This document shows, piece after piece, positions 1-10,392 of a DNA stretch of 64,000 nucleotides; positions within the stretch are counted from its first letter, which is position 1, and each line of letters begins with the position of its first letter. The stretch spans positions 51,907,627-51,971,626 of the forward strand of contig CM072803.1 in assembly GCA_037013495.1 (NCBI GenBank), written 5' to 3'. The DNA comes from Hippophae tibetana. Lineage: Eukaryota > Streptophyta > Magnoliopsida > Rosales > Elaeagnaceae. Under the pieces are notes generated by a model. That model did not search any database. It saw only the letters and a program-made list of their open reading frames with translations, and had not been told where the DNA came from. A program made the position numbers and the translations under genes.

Positions 1-177
1 ATAATTTCACTTAAATATATCATAATTATTAGGAAATAAAAGGCGTAGTATTTATATCACCAACTTTCTTTTATAATATAGACATGAGAAAATGATTATG
101 TTTTATTTTCCCCTTATTGATTTTTCTTGAAGATATATGATTATTTTCTTTCCTTTGTAAGTCTTAATTCCTAGCAT

Positions 178-399
178 AGGCAAATTCATGCAAACTATAT
201 TACCTCCCTTCCAAATGAATAATGTTGATGGATAGAGGTTGTTTCAGACATCATTTGTAAACTTTTTGTTACCTAGCTAGAAAAATTGCTATTGTGGAGG
301 AGCGTAATATGTAGCATCATATTTCACTAACTCTTACTCTTAGAATGGGTTTGAAACCTAGATTTCTAGGAAGAAAGGGACAACCAAAGGCAAATTCAT
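178..399 (+). repeat. Internal 12-bp direct repeat AGGCAAATTCAT, 210 bp apart
   Basis: AGGCAAATTCAT occurs at 178-189 and at 388-399 of the first monomer and at the matching places in many A, B, C and D copies. The similarity does not extend clearly beyond the 12 bases. It may be a remnant of an internal duplication in the ancestral monomer, or chance in an AT-rich sequence. Confidence 0.35.
348..370. other. Two overlapping dyads, conserved in most monomers
   Basis: GGTTT-G-AAACC at 348-358 is a perfect inverted repeat with a one-base centre. CCTAGA-TT-TCTAGG at 357-370 is a second one with six-base arms and a two-base centre. They share the CC at 357-358. Most A, B, D and F copies keep both. 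C copies break the second dyad (TTTATAGCGAG), G' copies change one base of it (TTTGTAGGG), and E copies alter the centre of the first (GGTTTGCAACC). They could be a protein-binding site or cruciform-prone DNA; the role is unknown. Confidence 0.6.
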
Positions 400-547
400 T
401 ACGATGCCATCCAAAAAAACCACAATAACTTATAAATAAGTGAAGAATATTGATGTCAAAAATGAGTCGAAAATGAGAATTATTTATCTCTTATTTAGAA
501 TAATGAACAAAATTTCAAATTTAAATAGTTTTGCATCATAAGACGTA

Positions 548-1641
548 ATAATTTCAGTTAAATATATCAAAATTATTAGGAAATAAAACGTGTAGTATTT
601 ATTTCGCCAACTTTCTTTTATAATATTGATATGAGAAAATGATTATGTTTTATTTTCCCCTCATTGATTTTTCCTCATGATCTATGATTATTTTCTTTCC
701 TTTGTAAGTCTTAATTACTAGCACAGGCAAATTCATGCAAATTATATTACCTCCCTTCCAAATGAAAAATGTTGATGGATAGAGGTTGTTTCAGACATCA
801 TTTGTAAACTTTTTTTTACCCAGCTAGAAAAATTGCTATTGTGGATGAGCGTAATATGTAGCATCATATTTCACTAACTCTTACTCTTAGAATGGGTTTG
901 AAACCTAGATTTATAGCGAGAAAGAGACAACCAAAGGCAAATTCATTATGATCTTATCGAAAATAACTACAATAACTTATAAATAAGTTAAGAATATTGA
1001 TGTCAAAAATGAGTCGAAAATGAGAATTATTGATCTCTTATTTAGAATAATGAACAAAATTTCAAATTTAAATAGTTTTGCATCATAAGACGTAATAATT
1101 TCAGTTAAATATATCAAAATTATTAGGAAATAAAACGTGTAGTATTTATTTCGCCAACTTTCTTTTATAATATTGATATGAGAAAATGATTATGTTTTAT
1201 TTTCCCCTCATTGATTTTTCCTCATGATCTATGATTATTTTCTTTCCTTTGTAAGTCTTAATTACTAGCACAGGCAAATTCATGCAAATTATAATACCTC
1301 CCTTCCAAATGAAAAATGTTGATGGATAGAGGTTGTTTCAGACATCATTTGTAAACGTTTTTTTACCCAGCTAGAAAAATTGCTATTGTGGATGAGCGTA
1401 ATATGTAGCATCATATTTCACTAACTCTTACTCTTAGAATGGGTTTGAAACCTAGATTTATAGCGAGAAAGGGACAACCAAAGGCAAATTCATTACGATG
1501 CCATCCAAAAAAACCACAATAACTTATAAATAAGTTAAGAATATTGATGTCAAAAATGAGTCGAAAATGAGAATTATTGATCTCTTATTTAGAATAATGA
1601 ACAAAATTTCAAATCTAAATAGTTTTGCATCATAAGACGTA
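548..1641 (+). repeat. Two C-family monomers (C/B hybrid, then C)
   Basis: Monomers start at 548 and 1095. Both begin in C style (ATATCAAAATT, ACGTGTAG, TTGATATGAG, CCTCATTG, TTACTAGCACAGG, ACCCAGCTAG, TTTATAGCGAG). The first switches to B style near 913-960 (AGAAAGAGACAACC, TTATGATCTTATCG). The second keeps the C ending (ACGATGCCATCC). The same hybrid-then-C pair follows the E' monomers at 4923-6016, 43772-44865 and 47054-48147, so this is one arm of a dispersed cassette. Confidence 0.85.
1520..1537. other. 18-bp dyad TAACTTAT-AA-ATAAGTTA
   Basis: The arms are eight bases and perfectly complementary, with a two-base centre. The example here is in the monomer starting at 1095. Most monomers have the same sequence at about offset 426-443. 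D and E' copies read ATAAGTG and keep six-base arms (428-441 in the first monomer). F copies read CAATATCTTATAAATAAG, and some ATAAATATG, which shortens the arms further. It is the longest perfect dyad I noticed in the monomer. Confidence 0.6.
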
Positions 1642-4375
1642 ATAATTTCTGTTAAATATATCATAATTATTAGGAAATATAACGCGTAGTATTTATTTCG
1701 CCAACTTTCTTTTATAATATAGATATGAGAAAATGATTATGTTTTATTTTCCCCTTATTGATTTTTCTTCTTGATCTATGATTATTTTCTTTCCTTTGTA
1801 AGTCCTAATTCCCCGCATAGGCAAATTCATGAAAATTATATTACCTCCCTTCAAAATGGAAAAAGTTGATGGATATAGGTTTTTTTAGACATCATTTGTA
1901 AACTTCGTGTTACATAGCTAGAAAAATTGCTATTGTGGATGAGCATAATATGTAGCATCATATTTCACTAACTCTTCCTCTTAGAATGGGTTTGAAACCT
2001 AGATTTCTAGGGAGAAAGGGACAACCAAAGGCAAATTCATTACGATGCCATCCAAAAAAACCACAATAACTTATAAATAAGTTAAGAATATTGATGTCAA
2101 AAATGAGTCGAAAATGAGAATTATTGATCTCTTATTTAGAATAATGAACAAAATTTCAAATTTAAATAGTTTTGCATCATAAGACGTAAAAATTTCAGTT
2201 AAATATATCATAATTATTAGGAAATATAACGTGTAGTATTTATTTCGCCAACTTTCTTTTATAATATTGATATGAGAAAATGATTATGTTTTATTTTCCC
2301 CTTATTGATTTTTCCTCATGATCTATGATTATTTTCTTTCCTTTGTAAGTCCTAATTCCCCGCATAGGCAAATATATGGAAATTATATTACCTCCCTTCA
2401 AAATGGAAAAAGTTGATGGATATAGGTTTTTTTAGACATCATTTGTAAACTTCTTGTTACATAGCTAGAATAATTGCTATTATGGATGAGCGTAATATGT
2501 AGCATTATATTTCACTAACTCTTACTCTTAGAATGGGTTTGAAACCTAGATTTCTAGGGAGAAAGAGACAACCAAAGGCAAATTCATTATGATCTTATCG
2601 AAAATAACTACAATAACTTATAAATAAGTTAAGAATATTGATGTCAAAAATGAGTCGAAAATGAGAATTATTGATCTCTTATTTAGAATAATGAACAACA
2701 TTTCAAATTTAAATAGTTTTGCATCATAAGACGTAATAATTTCAGTTAAATATATCATAATTATTTGGAAATAAAACGCGTAGTATTTATTTCGCCAACT
2801 TTCTTTTATAATATAGATATGAGAAAATGATTATGTTTTATTTTCCCCTTATTGATTTTTCCTCATGATCTATGATTATTTTCTTTCCTTTGTAAGTCCT
2901 AATTCCCCGCATAGGCAAATTCATGAAAATTATATTACCTCCCTTCAAAATGGAAAAACTTGATGGATATAGGTTTTTTTAGACATCATTTGTAAACTTC
3001 TTGTTACATAGCTAGAAAAATTGCTATTGTGAATGAGCGTAATATGTAGCATCATATTTCACTAACTCTTCCTCTTAGAATGGGTTTGAAACCTAGCTTT
3101 CTAGGGAGAAAGGGATAACCAAAGGCAAATTCATTACGATGCCATCCAAAAAAACCACAATAACTTATAAATAAGTTAAGAATATTGATGTCAAAAATGA
3201 GTCGAAAATGAGAATTATTGATCTCTTATTTAGATTAATGAACAAAATTTCAAATTTAAATAGCTTTGCATCATAAGACGTAATAATTTCAATTAAATAT
3301 ATCATAATTATTAGGAAATAAAACGCGTAGTATTTATTTCGCCAACTTTCTTTTATAATATAGATATGAGAAAATGATTATGCTTTATTTTCCCTTATTG
3401 ATTTTTCCTCATGATCTATGATTATTTTCTTTCCTTTGTAAGTCATAATTCCCCGCATAGGAAAATTCATGCAAATTATATTACCTCCCTTCAAAATGGA
3501 AAAAGTTGATGGATATAGGTTTTTTTAGACATCATTTGTAAACTTCTTGTTACATAGCTAGAAAAATTGCTATTGTGGATGAGCGTAATATGTAGCATCA
3601 TATTTCCCTAACTCTTCCTCTTAGAATGGGTTTGAAACCTAGCTTTCTAGGGAGAAAGGGACAACCAAAGGCAAATTCATTATGATGCCATCCAAAAAAA
3701 CCACAATAACTTATAAATAAGTGAAGAATATTGATGTCAAAAATGAGTCGAAAATGAGAAGTATTGATCTCTTATTTAGAATAATGAATAAAATTTCAAA
3801 TTTAAATAGTTTTGCATCATAAGACGTAATAATTTCAGTTAAATATATCATAATTATTTGGAAATAAAACCCGTAGTATTTATTTCGCCAACTTTCTTTT
3901 ATAATATAGATATGAGAAAATGATTATGTTTTATTTTCCCCTTATTGATTTTTCCTCATGATCTATGATTATTTTCTTTCCTATGTAAGTCCTAATTCCC
4001 CGCATAGGCAAATTCATGCAAATTATATTACCTCCTTTCAAAATGGAAAAAGTTGATGGATAGAGGTTGTTTAAGACATCATTTGTAAACTTCTTGTTAC
4101 ATAGCTAGAAAAATTGCAATTGTGGATGATCGTAATATGTAGCGTCATATTTCACTAAATCTTCCTCTTAAAATGGGTTTGAAACCTAGATTTCTAGTGA
4201 GAAAGGGACAACCAAAGGCAAATTCATTATGATCTCATCCAAAACAACCACAATATCTTATAAATAAGTTAAGAATATTGATGTCAAAAATGAGTCGAAA
4301 ATGAGAATTATTGATCTCTTATTTAGAATAATGAACAAAATTTCAAATTTAAATAGTTTTGCATTATAAGACGTA
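1642..4375 (+). repeat. Five divergent A/B/F-like monomers
   Basis: Monomers start at 1642, 2189, 2736, 3283 and 3829. They carry A, B, A, A/F and F-like marks but also many changes seen once or rarely: TTTCTGTTAAAT at the start of the 1642 copy, ATATATGGAAAT in the 2189 copy, ATTATTTGGAAAT in the 2736 and 3829 copies, TTTTCCCTTATT (one C lost, making a 546-bp monomer) in the 3283 copy, and ACCCGTAG, GGATGATCG and GTAGCGTCAT in the 3829 copy. No neat higher-order unit is visible. This stretch looks older or less recently homogenised than the right half of the window. Confidence 0.8.
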
Positions 4376-6016
4376 ATAATTTCACTTAAACATATCATAA
4401 TTATTAGGAAATATAACGCGTAGTATTTATTTCGCCAACTTTCTTTTATAATATAGACATGAGAAAATGATTATGTTTTATTTTCCCCTTATTGATTTTT
4501 CTCGATGATCTATGATTATTTTCTTTTTTTTGTAAGTCTTTATTCCTAGCACAGGCTAATTAATGCAAATTATATTACCTCCCTTCCAAATGAAAAATGT
4601 TGATGGATAGAGGTTGTTTCACACATCATTTGCAAACTTTTTGTTAGTTAGCTATAAAAATTGCTATTGTGGATGAGCGTAATATGTAGCATCATATTTC
4701 ACTAACTCGTACTCTTAGAATGGGTTTGAAACCTAGATTTCTAGGAAGAAAGGGACAACCAAAGGCAAATTCATTACGATGCCATCCAAAAAAACCACAA
4801 TAACTTATAAATAAGTGAAGAATATTGATGTCAAAAATGAGTCGAAAATGAGAATTATTTATCTCTTATTTAGAATAATGAACAAAATTTCAAATTTAAA
4901 TAGTTTTGCATCATAAGACGTAATAATTTCAGTTAAATATATCAAAATTATTAGGAAATAAAACGTGTAGTATTTATTTCGCCAACTTTCTTTTATAATA
5001 TTGATATGAGAAAATGATTATGTTTTATTTTCCCCTCATTGATTTTTCCTCATGATCTATGATTATTTTCTTTCCTTTGTAAGTCTTAATTACTAGCACA
5101 GGCAAATTCATGCAAATTATATTACCTCCCTTCCAAATGAAAAATGTTGATGGATAGAGGTTGTTTCAGACATCATTTGTAAACTTTTTTTTACCCAGCT
5201 AGAAAAATTGCTATTGTGGATGAGCGTAATATGTAGCATCATATTTCACTAACTCTTACTCTTAGAATGGGTTTGAAACCTAGATTTATAGCGAGAAAGA
5301 GACAACCAAAGGCAAATTCATTATGATCTTATCGAAAATAACTACAATAACTTATAAATAAGTTAAGAATATTGATGTCAAAAATGAGTCGAAAATGAGA
5401 ATTATTGATCTCTTATTTAGAATAATGAACAAAATTTCAAATTTAAATAGTTTTGCATCATAAGACGTAATAATTTCAGTTAAATATATCAAAATTATTA
5501 GGAAATAAAACGTGTAGTATTTATTTCGCCAACTTTCTTTTATAATATTGATATGAGAAAATGATTATGTTTTATTTTCCCCTCATTGATTTTTCCTCAT
5601 GATCTATGATTATTTTCTTTCCTTTGTAAGTCTTAATTACTAGCACAGGCAAATTCATGCAAATTATAATACCTCCCTTCCAAATGAAAAATGTTGATGG
5701 ATAGAGGTTGTTTCAGACATCATTTGTAAACTTTTTTTTACCCAGCTAGAAAAATTGCTATTGTGGATGAGCGTAATATGTAGCATCATATTTCACTAAC
5801 TCTTACTCTTAGAATGGGTTTGAAACCTAGATTTATAGCGAGAAAGGGACAACCAAAGGCAAATTCATTACGATGCCATCCAAAAAAACCACAATAACTT
5901 ATAAATAAGTTGAGAATATTGATGTCAAAAATGAGTCGAAAATGAGAATTATTGATCTCTTATTTAGAATAATGAACAAAATTTCAAATTTAAATAGTTT
6001 TGCATCATAAGACGTA
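4376..6016 (+). repeat. Cassette E'-C/B-C, first complete copy
   Basis: Three monomers start at 4376, 4923 and 5470. The first is E': TTAAACATATC, CTCGATGATC, a TTTTTTTTG run, AAGTCTTTATTCC, CAGGCTAATTAATGC, TTTCACACATC and GCTATAAAAATTGC. The next two repeat the C/B hybrid and C pair seen at 548-1641. The same trio, sharing all these unusual marks, lies at 43225-44865 and 46507-48147, about 39 kb and 42 kb to the right. Its presence at both ends of the window shows block copying over long distance within the array. Confidence 0.85.
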
Positions 6017-6603
6017 ATAATTTTAGTTAAATATATCATAATTATTAGGAAATAAAACGCGTAGTATTTATTTCGCCAACTTTCTTTTACAATATAGATA
6101 TGAGAAAATGATTATGTTTTATTTTCCCCTTATTGATTTTTCCTCATGATCTATGATTATTTTCTTTCCTTTGTAAGTCCTAATTCCCCGCATAGGCAAA
6201 TTCATGAAAATTATATTACCTCCCTTCAAAATGGAAAAAGTTGATGGATATAGGTTTTTTTAGACATCATTTGTAAACTTCTTGTTACATAGCTAGAAAA
6301 ATTGCTATTGTGGATGAGCATAATATGTAGCATCATATTTCACTAACTCTTCCTCTTAGAATGGGTTTGAAACCTAGATTTCTAGGGAGAAAGGGACAAC
6401 CAAAGGCAAATTCATTACGATGCCATCCAAAAAAACCACAATAACTTATAAATAAGTTAAGAATATTGATGTCAAAAATGAGTCGAAAATGAGAATTATT
6501 GATCTCTTATTTAGAATAATGAACAAAATTTCAAATTTAAATAGTTTTGCTTCATAAGACGTAATAATTTCACTTAAATATATCATAATTATTAGGAAAT
6601 AAA

Positions 6604-6609
6604 ACGCGT
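6604..6609. other. ACGCGT palindrome, example of a variable CpG site
   Basis: This six-base palindrome lies at monomer offset 41-46 in A, D, E, F and G copies. In B and C copies the same place reads ACGTGT, a CpG-to-TpG change. It is also a natural restriction recognition sequence (MluI), so it should be present in some monomers and absent from others in a subfamily-specific way. Confidence 0.75.
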
Positions 6610-7017
6610 AGTATTTATATCACCAACTTTCTTTTATAATATAGACATGAGAAAATGATTATGTTTTATTTTCCCCTTATTGATTTTTCTTGAAGATATA
6701 TGATTATTTTCTTTCCTTTGTAAGTCTTAATTCCTAGCATAGGCAAATTCATGCAAACTATATTACCTCCCTTCCAAATGAATAATGTTGATGGATAGAG
6801 GATGTTTCAGACATCATTTGTAAACTTTTTGTTACCTAGCTAGAAAAATTGCTATTGTGGAGGAGCGTAATATGTAGCATCATATTTCACTAACTCTTTC
6901 TCTTAGAATGGGTTTGAAACCTAGATTTCTAGGAAGAAAGGGACAACCAAAGGCAAATTCATTACGATGCCATCCAAAAAAACCACAATAACTTATAAAT
7001 AAGTGAAGAATATTGAT

Positions 7018-7039
7018 GTCGAAAATGAGTCGAAAATGA
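7018..7039 (+). repeat. 11-bp tandem duplication inside a D monomer
   Basis: GTCGAAAATGA occurs twice in direct succession at 7018-7028 and 7029-7039, and again at 9206-9227 in the duplicated D monomer. In nearly all other copies the first half reads GTCAAAAATGA, one CpG-to-CpA step away. This suggests the monomer contains an old 11-bp direct duplication, most visible in these D copies. Confidence 0.6.
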
Positions 7040-8204
7040 GAATTATTGATCTCTTATTTAGAATAATGAACAAAATTTCAAATTTAAATAGTTTTGCATC
7101 ATAAGACGTAATAATTTCAGTTAAATATATCAAAATTATTAGGAAATAAAACGTGTAGTATTTATTTCGCCAACTTTCTTTTATAATATTGATATGAGAA
7201 AATGATTATGTTTTATTTTCCCCTCATTGATTTTTCCTCATGATCTATGATTATTTTCTTTCCTTTGTAAGTCTTAATTACTAGCACAGGCAAATTCATG
7301 CAAATTATATTACCTCCCTTCCAAATGAAAAATGTTGATGGATAGAGGTTGTTTCAGACATCATTTGTAAACTTTTTTTCACCCAGCTAGAAAAATTGCT
7401 ATTGTGGATGAGCGTAATATGTAGCATCATATTTCACTAACTCTTACTCTTAGAATGTATTTGAAACCTAGATTTATAGCGAGAAAGGGACAACCAAAGG
7501 CAAATTCATTACGATGCCATCCAAAAAAACCACAATAACTTATAAATAAGTTAAGAATATTGATGTCAAAAATGAGTCGAAAATGAGAATTATTGATCTC
7601 TTATTTAGAATAATGAACAAAATTTCAAATTTAAATAGTTTTGCATCATAAGACGTAAAAATTTCAGTTAAATATATCATAATTATTAGGAAATATAACG
7701 TGTAGTATTTATTTCGCCAACTTTCTTTTATAATATTGATATGAGAAAATGATTATGTTTTATTTTCCCCTCATTGATTTTTCCTCATGATCTATGATTA
7801 TTTTCTTTCCTTTGTAAGTCTTAATTACTAGCACAGGCAAATTCATGCAAATTATAATACCTCCCTTCCAAATGAAAAATGTTGATGGATAGAGGTTGTT
7901 TCAGACATCATTTGTAAACTTTTTTTTACCCAGCTAGAAAAATTGCTATTGTGGATGAGCGTAATATGTAGCATCATATTTCACTAACTCTTACTCTTAG
8001 AATGGGTTTGAAACCTAGATTTATAGCGAGAAAGGGACAACCAAAGGCAAATTCATTACGATGCCATCCAAAAAAACCACAATAACTTATAAATAAGTTG
8101 AGAATATTGATGTCAAAAATGAGTCGAAAATGAGAATTATTGATCTCTTATTTAGAATAATGAACAAAATTTCAAATTTAAATAGTTTTGCATCATAAGA
8201 CGTA

Positions 8205-10392
8205 ATAATTTTAGTTAAATATATCATAATTATTAGGAAATAAAACGCGTAGTATTTATTTCGCCAACTTTCTTTTACAATATAGATATGAGAAAATGAT
8301 TATGTTTTATTTTCCCCTTATTGATTTTTCCTCATGATCTATGATTATTTTCTTTCCTTTGTAATTCCTAATTCCCCGCATAGGCAAATTCATGAAAATT
8401 ATATTACCTCCCTTCAAAATGGAAAAAGTTGATGGATATAGGTTTTTTTAGACATCATTTGTAAACTTCTTGTTACATAGCTAGAAAAATTGCTATTGTG
8501 GATGAGCATAATATGTAGCATCATATTTCACTAACTCTTCCTCTTAGAATGGGTTTGAAACCTAGATTTCTAGGGAGAAAGGGACAACCAAAGGCAAATT
8601 CATTACGATGCCATCCAAAAAAACCACAATAACTTATAAATAAGTTAAGAATATTGATGTCAAAAATGAGTCGAAAATGAGAATTATTGATCTCTTATTT
8701 AGAATAATGAACAAAATTTCAAATTTAAATAGTTTTGCTTCATAAGACGTAATAATTTCACTTAAATATATCATAATTATTAGGAAATAAAACGCGTAGT
8801 ATTTATATCACCAACTTTCTTTTATAATATAGACATGAGAAAATGATTATGTTTTATTTTCCCCTTATTGATTTTTCTTGAAGATATATGATTATTTTCT
8901 TTCCTTTGTAAGTCTTAATTCCTAGCATAGGCAAATTCATGCAAACTATATTACCTCCCTTCCAAATGAATAATGTTGATGGATAGAGGATGTTTCAGAC
9001 ATCATTTGTAAACTTTTTGTTACCTAGCTAGAAAAATTGCTATTGTGGAGGAGCGTAATATGTAGCATCATATTTCACTAACTCTTTCTCTTAGAATGGG
9101 TTTGAAACCTAGATTTCTAGGAAGAAAGGGACAACCAAAGGCAAATTCATTACGATGCCATCCAAAAAAACCACAATAACTTATAAATAAGTGAAGAATA
9201 TTGATGTCGAAAATGAGTCGAAAATGAGAATTATTGATCTCTTATTTAGAATAATGAACAAAATTTCAAATTTAAATAGTTTTGCATCATAAGACGTAAT
9301 AATTTCAGTTAAATATATCAAAATTATTAGGAAATAAAACGTGTAGTATTTATTTCGCCAACTTTCTTTTTTAATATTGATATGAGAAAATGATTATGTT
9401 TTATTTTCCCCTCATTGATTTTTCCTCATGATCTATGATTATTTTCTTTCCTTTGTAAGTCTTAATTACTAGCACAGGCAAATTCATGCAAATTATATTA
9501 CCTCCCTTCCAAATGAAAAATGTTGATGGATAGAGGTTGTTTCAGACATCATTTGTAAACTTTTTTTCACCCAGCTAGAAAAATTGTTATTGTGGATGAG
9601 CGTAATATGTAGCATCATATTTCACTAACTCTTACTCTTAGAATGGATTTGAAACCTAGATTTATAGCGAGAAAGGGACAACCAAAGGCAAATTCATTAC
9701 GATGCCATCCAAAAAAACCACAATAACTTATAAATAAGTTAAGAATATTGATGTCAAAAATGAGTCGAAAATGAGAATTATTGATCTCTTATTTAGAATA
9801 ATGAACAAAATTTCAAATTTAAATAGTTTTGCATCATAAGACGTAAAAATTTCAGTTAAATATATCATAATTATTAGGAAATATAACGTGTAGTATTTAT
9901 TTCGCCAACTTTCTTTTATAATATTGATATGAGAAAATGATTATGTTTTATTTTCCCCTTATTGATTTTTCCTCATGATCTATGATTATTTTCTTTCCTT
10001 TGTAAGTCCTAATTCCCCGCATAGGCAAATTCATGGAAATTATATTACCTCCCTTCAAAATGGAAAAAGTTGATGGATATAGGTTTTTTTAGACATCATT
10101 TGTAAACTTCTTGTTACCTAGCTAGAATAATTGCTATTATGGATGAGCGTAATATGTAGCATTATATTTCACTAACTCTTACTCTTAGAATGGGTTTGAA
10201 ACCTAGATTTCTAGGGAGAAAGAGACAACCAAAGGCAAATTCATTATGATCTTATCGAAAATACCTACAATAACTTATAAATAAGTTAAGAATATTGATG
10301 TCAAAAATGAGTCGAAAATGAGAATTATTGATCTCTTATTTAGAATAATGAACAAAATTTCAAATTTACACAGTTTTGCATCATAAGACGTA
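8205..10392 (+). repeat. Tetramer unit A-D-C-B, copy 2 (2,188 bp)
   Basis: Monomers start at 8205 (A, again CTTTTACAATATAG), 8752 (D), 9299 (C, again TTTCACCCAGC, with GAATGGATTTG) and 9846 (B). It is nearly identical to 6017-8204 across the first three monomers. The fourth differs: here the B character continues past the middle (CCCCGCATAGG, TTCATGGAAAT, ATTGCTATTATGG), whereas copy 1 turns to C. One fourth monomer has therefore been recombined or converted since the duplication. Confidence 0.85.

Larger units (their letters stand above)
1..547 (+). repeat. Reference monomer 1 (subfamily D, E'-like right end)
   Basis: This first full copy serves as the coordinate system for monomer offsets. 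In order it holds an AT-rich start with a TATAATATA stretch near 76, a pyrimidine-rich middle (near 105-170), a block with ACCTCCC near 202, a CTAGCTAG palindrome at 273-280, a pair of adjacent dyads at 348-370, a seven-A tract near 413-419, a third dyad at 428-441, and an AT-rich end. D-type marks are CTTGAAGATATATG near 127 and GTGGAGGAGCG near 294. The same D type recurs at 6564, 8752, 11488 and 12582. This copy reads AAAGGCGTAG near 39-48 where its sisters read AAACGCGTAG. Its right end (AATTATTTATCTC near 478) matches the E' monomers at 4376, 43225 and 46507. Confidence 0.9.
6017..8204 (+). repeat. Tetramer unit A-D-C-B/C, copy 1 (2,188 bp)
   Basis: Monomers start at 6017 (A, with the rare CTTTTACAATATAG), 6564 (D), 7111 (C, with the rare TTTTTTTCACCCAGC and GAATGTATTTG) and 7658 (a B-like GTAAAAATTTCAG start running into C-like CCTCATTG and TTACTAGC). 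The unit is repeated directly next to it at 8205-10392 with the same rare marks, so this is a tandem duplication of four monomers. Confidence 0.85.

Noticed and set aside
70-85. TATA-box-like TTATAATATA in each monomer, a possible promoter.
   Set aside because: The sequence is 72% A+T, so such strings are expected by chance. No coding or RNA gene follows, and no conserved downstream element was seen.
340-372. A CENP-B-box-like site around GGGTTTGAAACC.
   Set aside because: The essential TTCG and CGGG cores of the CENP-B box are absent here and I found no match elsewhere in the monomer.
413-419. Poly-A tract (seven A) as a retroposon tail.
   Set aside because: It is at a fixed internal place in nearly every monomer, is short, and is not flanked by duplications. 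It is just part of the monomer.
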